Assembly (NCBI GenBank): GCA_021296165.1
Contig: JAGWAW010000090.1
Coordinates: forward strand, 1 to 6,194
Origin: Nitrosopumilaceae archaeon
Lineage (GTDB): Archaea; Thermoproteota; Nitrososphaeria; Nitrososphaerales; Nitrosopumilaceae
Direction: 5' to 3'
DNA length: 6,194 nucleotides
A model generated the notes under the pieces. That model was not told where the DNA came from. It worked only from the letters and a program-made list of their open reading frames with translations, and did no database searches. Position numbers and translations under genes: made by a program. Below are positions 5,415 through 6,194 of this stretch, one piece after another (the first letter of the stretch is position 1; each line of letters begins with the position of its first letter).

Positions 5415-6035
5415 TTACTCTGCACCAACTCGAACCCAGTCGTCGTCGCCAACCTGCCAGACCTCGAAGTTGGCCGTGGCCAAGTCGCCGTATTCGGTCA
5501 GGGTTAGGTCGCCTGAGGCGCCCAGCATGTGCGATGCCACGTAGGGTATCGCCGTCGTCAGGGTGTTAGTATCGGTGCTCTGCGTCTGCAGTATGGTGGA
5601 GCCCAGCAGCCATATGGAGTCGTACGCCGCGTAGCCGTACGTGCTGACGGTCGCGTTGTACATCTCCAAATATTGCGCGTCGACATGGTCCTTGATGTTG
5701 TTGTCAGACGTGATGGACCTCGTGGCGGTAAACTGGGTGGCCTTGGCGAACTCGATTGCTGAGGGATCTTCAAAGAAGTACGTCTTGGCTGACTGGGTGT
5801 TGGTGGAGAACCATCGCACCTTGGAGACGTTCTCGTAGAATTCCATCGTCTGCATCATCGGCAGGAACTCGTCGGTTCCCACATAAAACACGCCCACTTT
5901 CTCGGCGCCATGCTCGTCTATGAGATTGCCTATCACGCTGTCAAGCAGTGAGACCTCTACCGAGAACTCGGAGACGTCAGGGTTGTACCTGAATCCGGGC
6001 TCTATGGTGCCGGTAGAGTTCTTCCACGCCGGCTT
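5415..6035 (-). pseudogene. Fragment of ABC-type branched-chain amino acid substrate-binding protein (LivK-like)
   Basis: Intact members are secreted lipoproteins that capture branched-chain amino acids or related solutes for an ABC importer. Only the C-terminal half is here: 206 readable residues against roughly 350-450 in the family. Recognisable parts, numbered from 6035, are TGTIEPGFRYNP (8-19), EFSVEVSLLD (23-32), the strand GAEKVGVFYVG (43-53), VRWFST (73-78), YGYAAYDSIWLLGS (133-146) and the typical ending GASGDLTLTEYGDLATANFEVW (172-193). The frame is closed by TAA at 6038-6036 and has no ATG, GTG or TTG before GTG at 5936. That GTG would remove conserved residues and leave no signal peptide or N-lobe. 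So the gene is truncated, frameshifted or split, unless a sequencing error lies near 6020. Upstream bases in another frame read DTFSFTVKAGVE, which could continue the homology after a one-base shift. GC looks lower than in neighbouring genes. No permease or ATPase genes are adjacent. A gene annotated from 5936 would be this same fragment. Confidence 0.75.
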
Positions 6036-6194
6036 TTACAGTAAACGAAAATGTGTCATGCCGGAGGGTCAAATTTAGCATCTGGTGCAGCACAATAACC
6101 AGAATTGCCCCGACCTTGGAACGCGCCGAGCCCGTATAGCCGCAGGCCGGCAGGCTTTTCCGCGGATTGACGGGGCCATGCTGGGAATGGCCTG
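6036..6194. other. Window end, possible frameshifted upstream part of the binding-protein gene
   Basis: One minus-strand frame stays open from the window edge to a TGA at 5979-5977 and contains GAILVIVLHQML and DTFSFTVKAGVE. The second phrase could belong to the binding protein in a shifted frame. The rest of that frame does not resemble the N-lobe of the family, so this may be degraded sequence. Nothing else was recognised. Confidence 0.25.

Noticed and set aside
1..6194. Insertion sequence or other mobile element
   Set aside because: No transposase or integrase motif, no terminal inverted repeats with target duplication, and no tRNA attachment site.

Overview
The window looks like chromosomal DNA of a mesophilic marine archaeon of the Thaumarchaeota (Nitrososphaerota). 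The GC-rich coding DNA with many ATA isoleucine codons would fit a Cenarchaeum-like genome; that genus guess rests on remembered protein style and base composition, not on a search. Archaeal signs are a Cdc48/VAT-type double AAA+ ATPase, an archaeal small heat-shock protein, BRE/TATA promoter elements placed for leaderless transcripts, and oligo-T tracts in place of bacterial-type terminators.

Layout. Bases 1-245 hold no gene I can support, only T tracts, a short GC hairpin and a 12-bp repeat. Bases 246-2883, minus strand, carry a two-gene proteostasis unit: hsp20 (promoter-proximal), then cdc48 after a 43-base gap. A divergent promoter region (2884-3000) follows. It contains a BRE/TATA element for hsp20, a perfect 11-bp inverted repeat lying between that TATA box and the hsp20 start codon, a near-perfect 10-bp direct repeat, and a weaker TATA-like element for the plus-strand genes. 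Bases 3001-4985, plus strand, hold an ACT-domain-like archaeal regulator-type protein whose stop codon overlaps the start of a type II NADH dehydrogenase-like flavoprotein. Bases 4986-5414 are a convergent intergenic region with two strong predicted hairpins and an AT-rich T5/A5 tract on the minus-strand side. Bases 5415-6035, minus strand, are the C-terminal half of a branched-chain-amino-acid-type ABC substrate-binding protein. It has no usable start and an in-frame stop just upstream, so it looks like a broken or frameshifted gene. The last 159 bases hold nothing I can name.

How the genes work together. Hsp20 holds unfolding proteins and Cdc48 extracts or unfolds substrates with ATP, so one stress-responsive promoter for both makes sense. 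The palindrome across the hsp20 core promoter is the most interesting item: it is placed where a repressor would block transcription, and it resembles in layout the Phr-controlled hsp20 and AAA+ ATPase promoters of Pyrococcus. The ACT-like protein and the NADH dehydrogenase are probably co-transcribed and translationally coupled, but their functional link is unknown. I found no mobile element, CRISPR array, rRNA or tRNA, and nothing that amounts to a clearly new multi-gene system.
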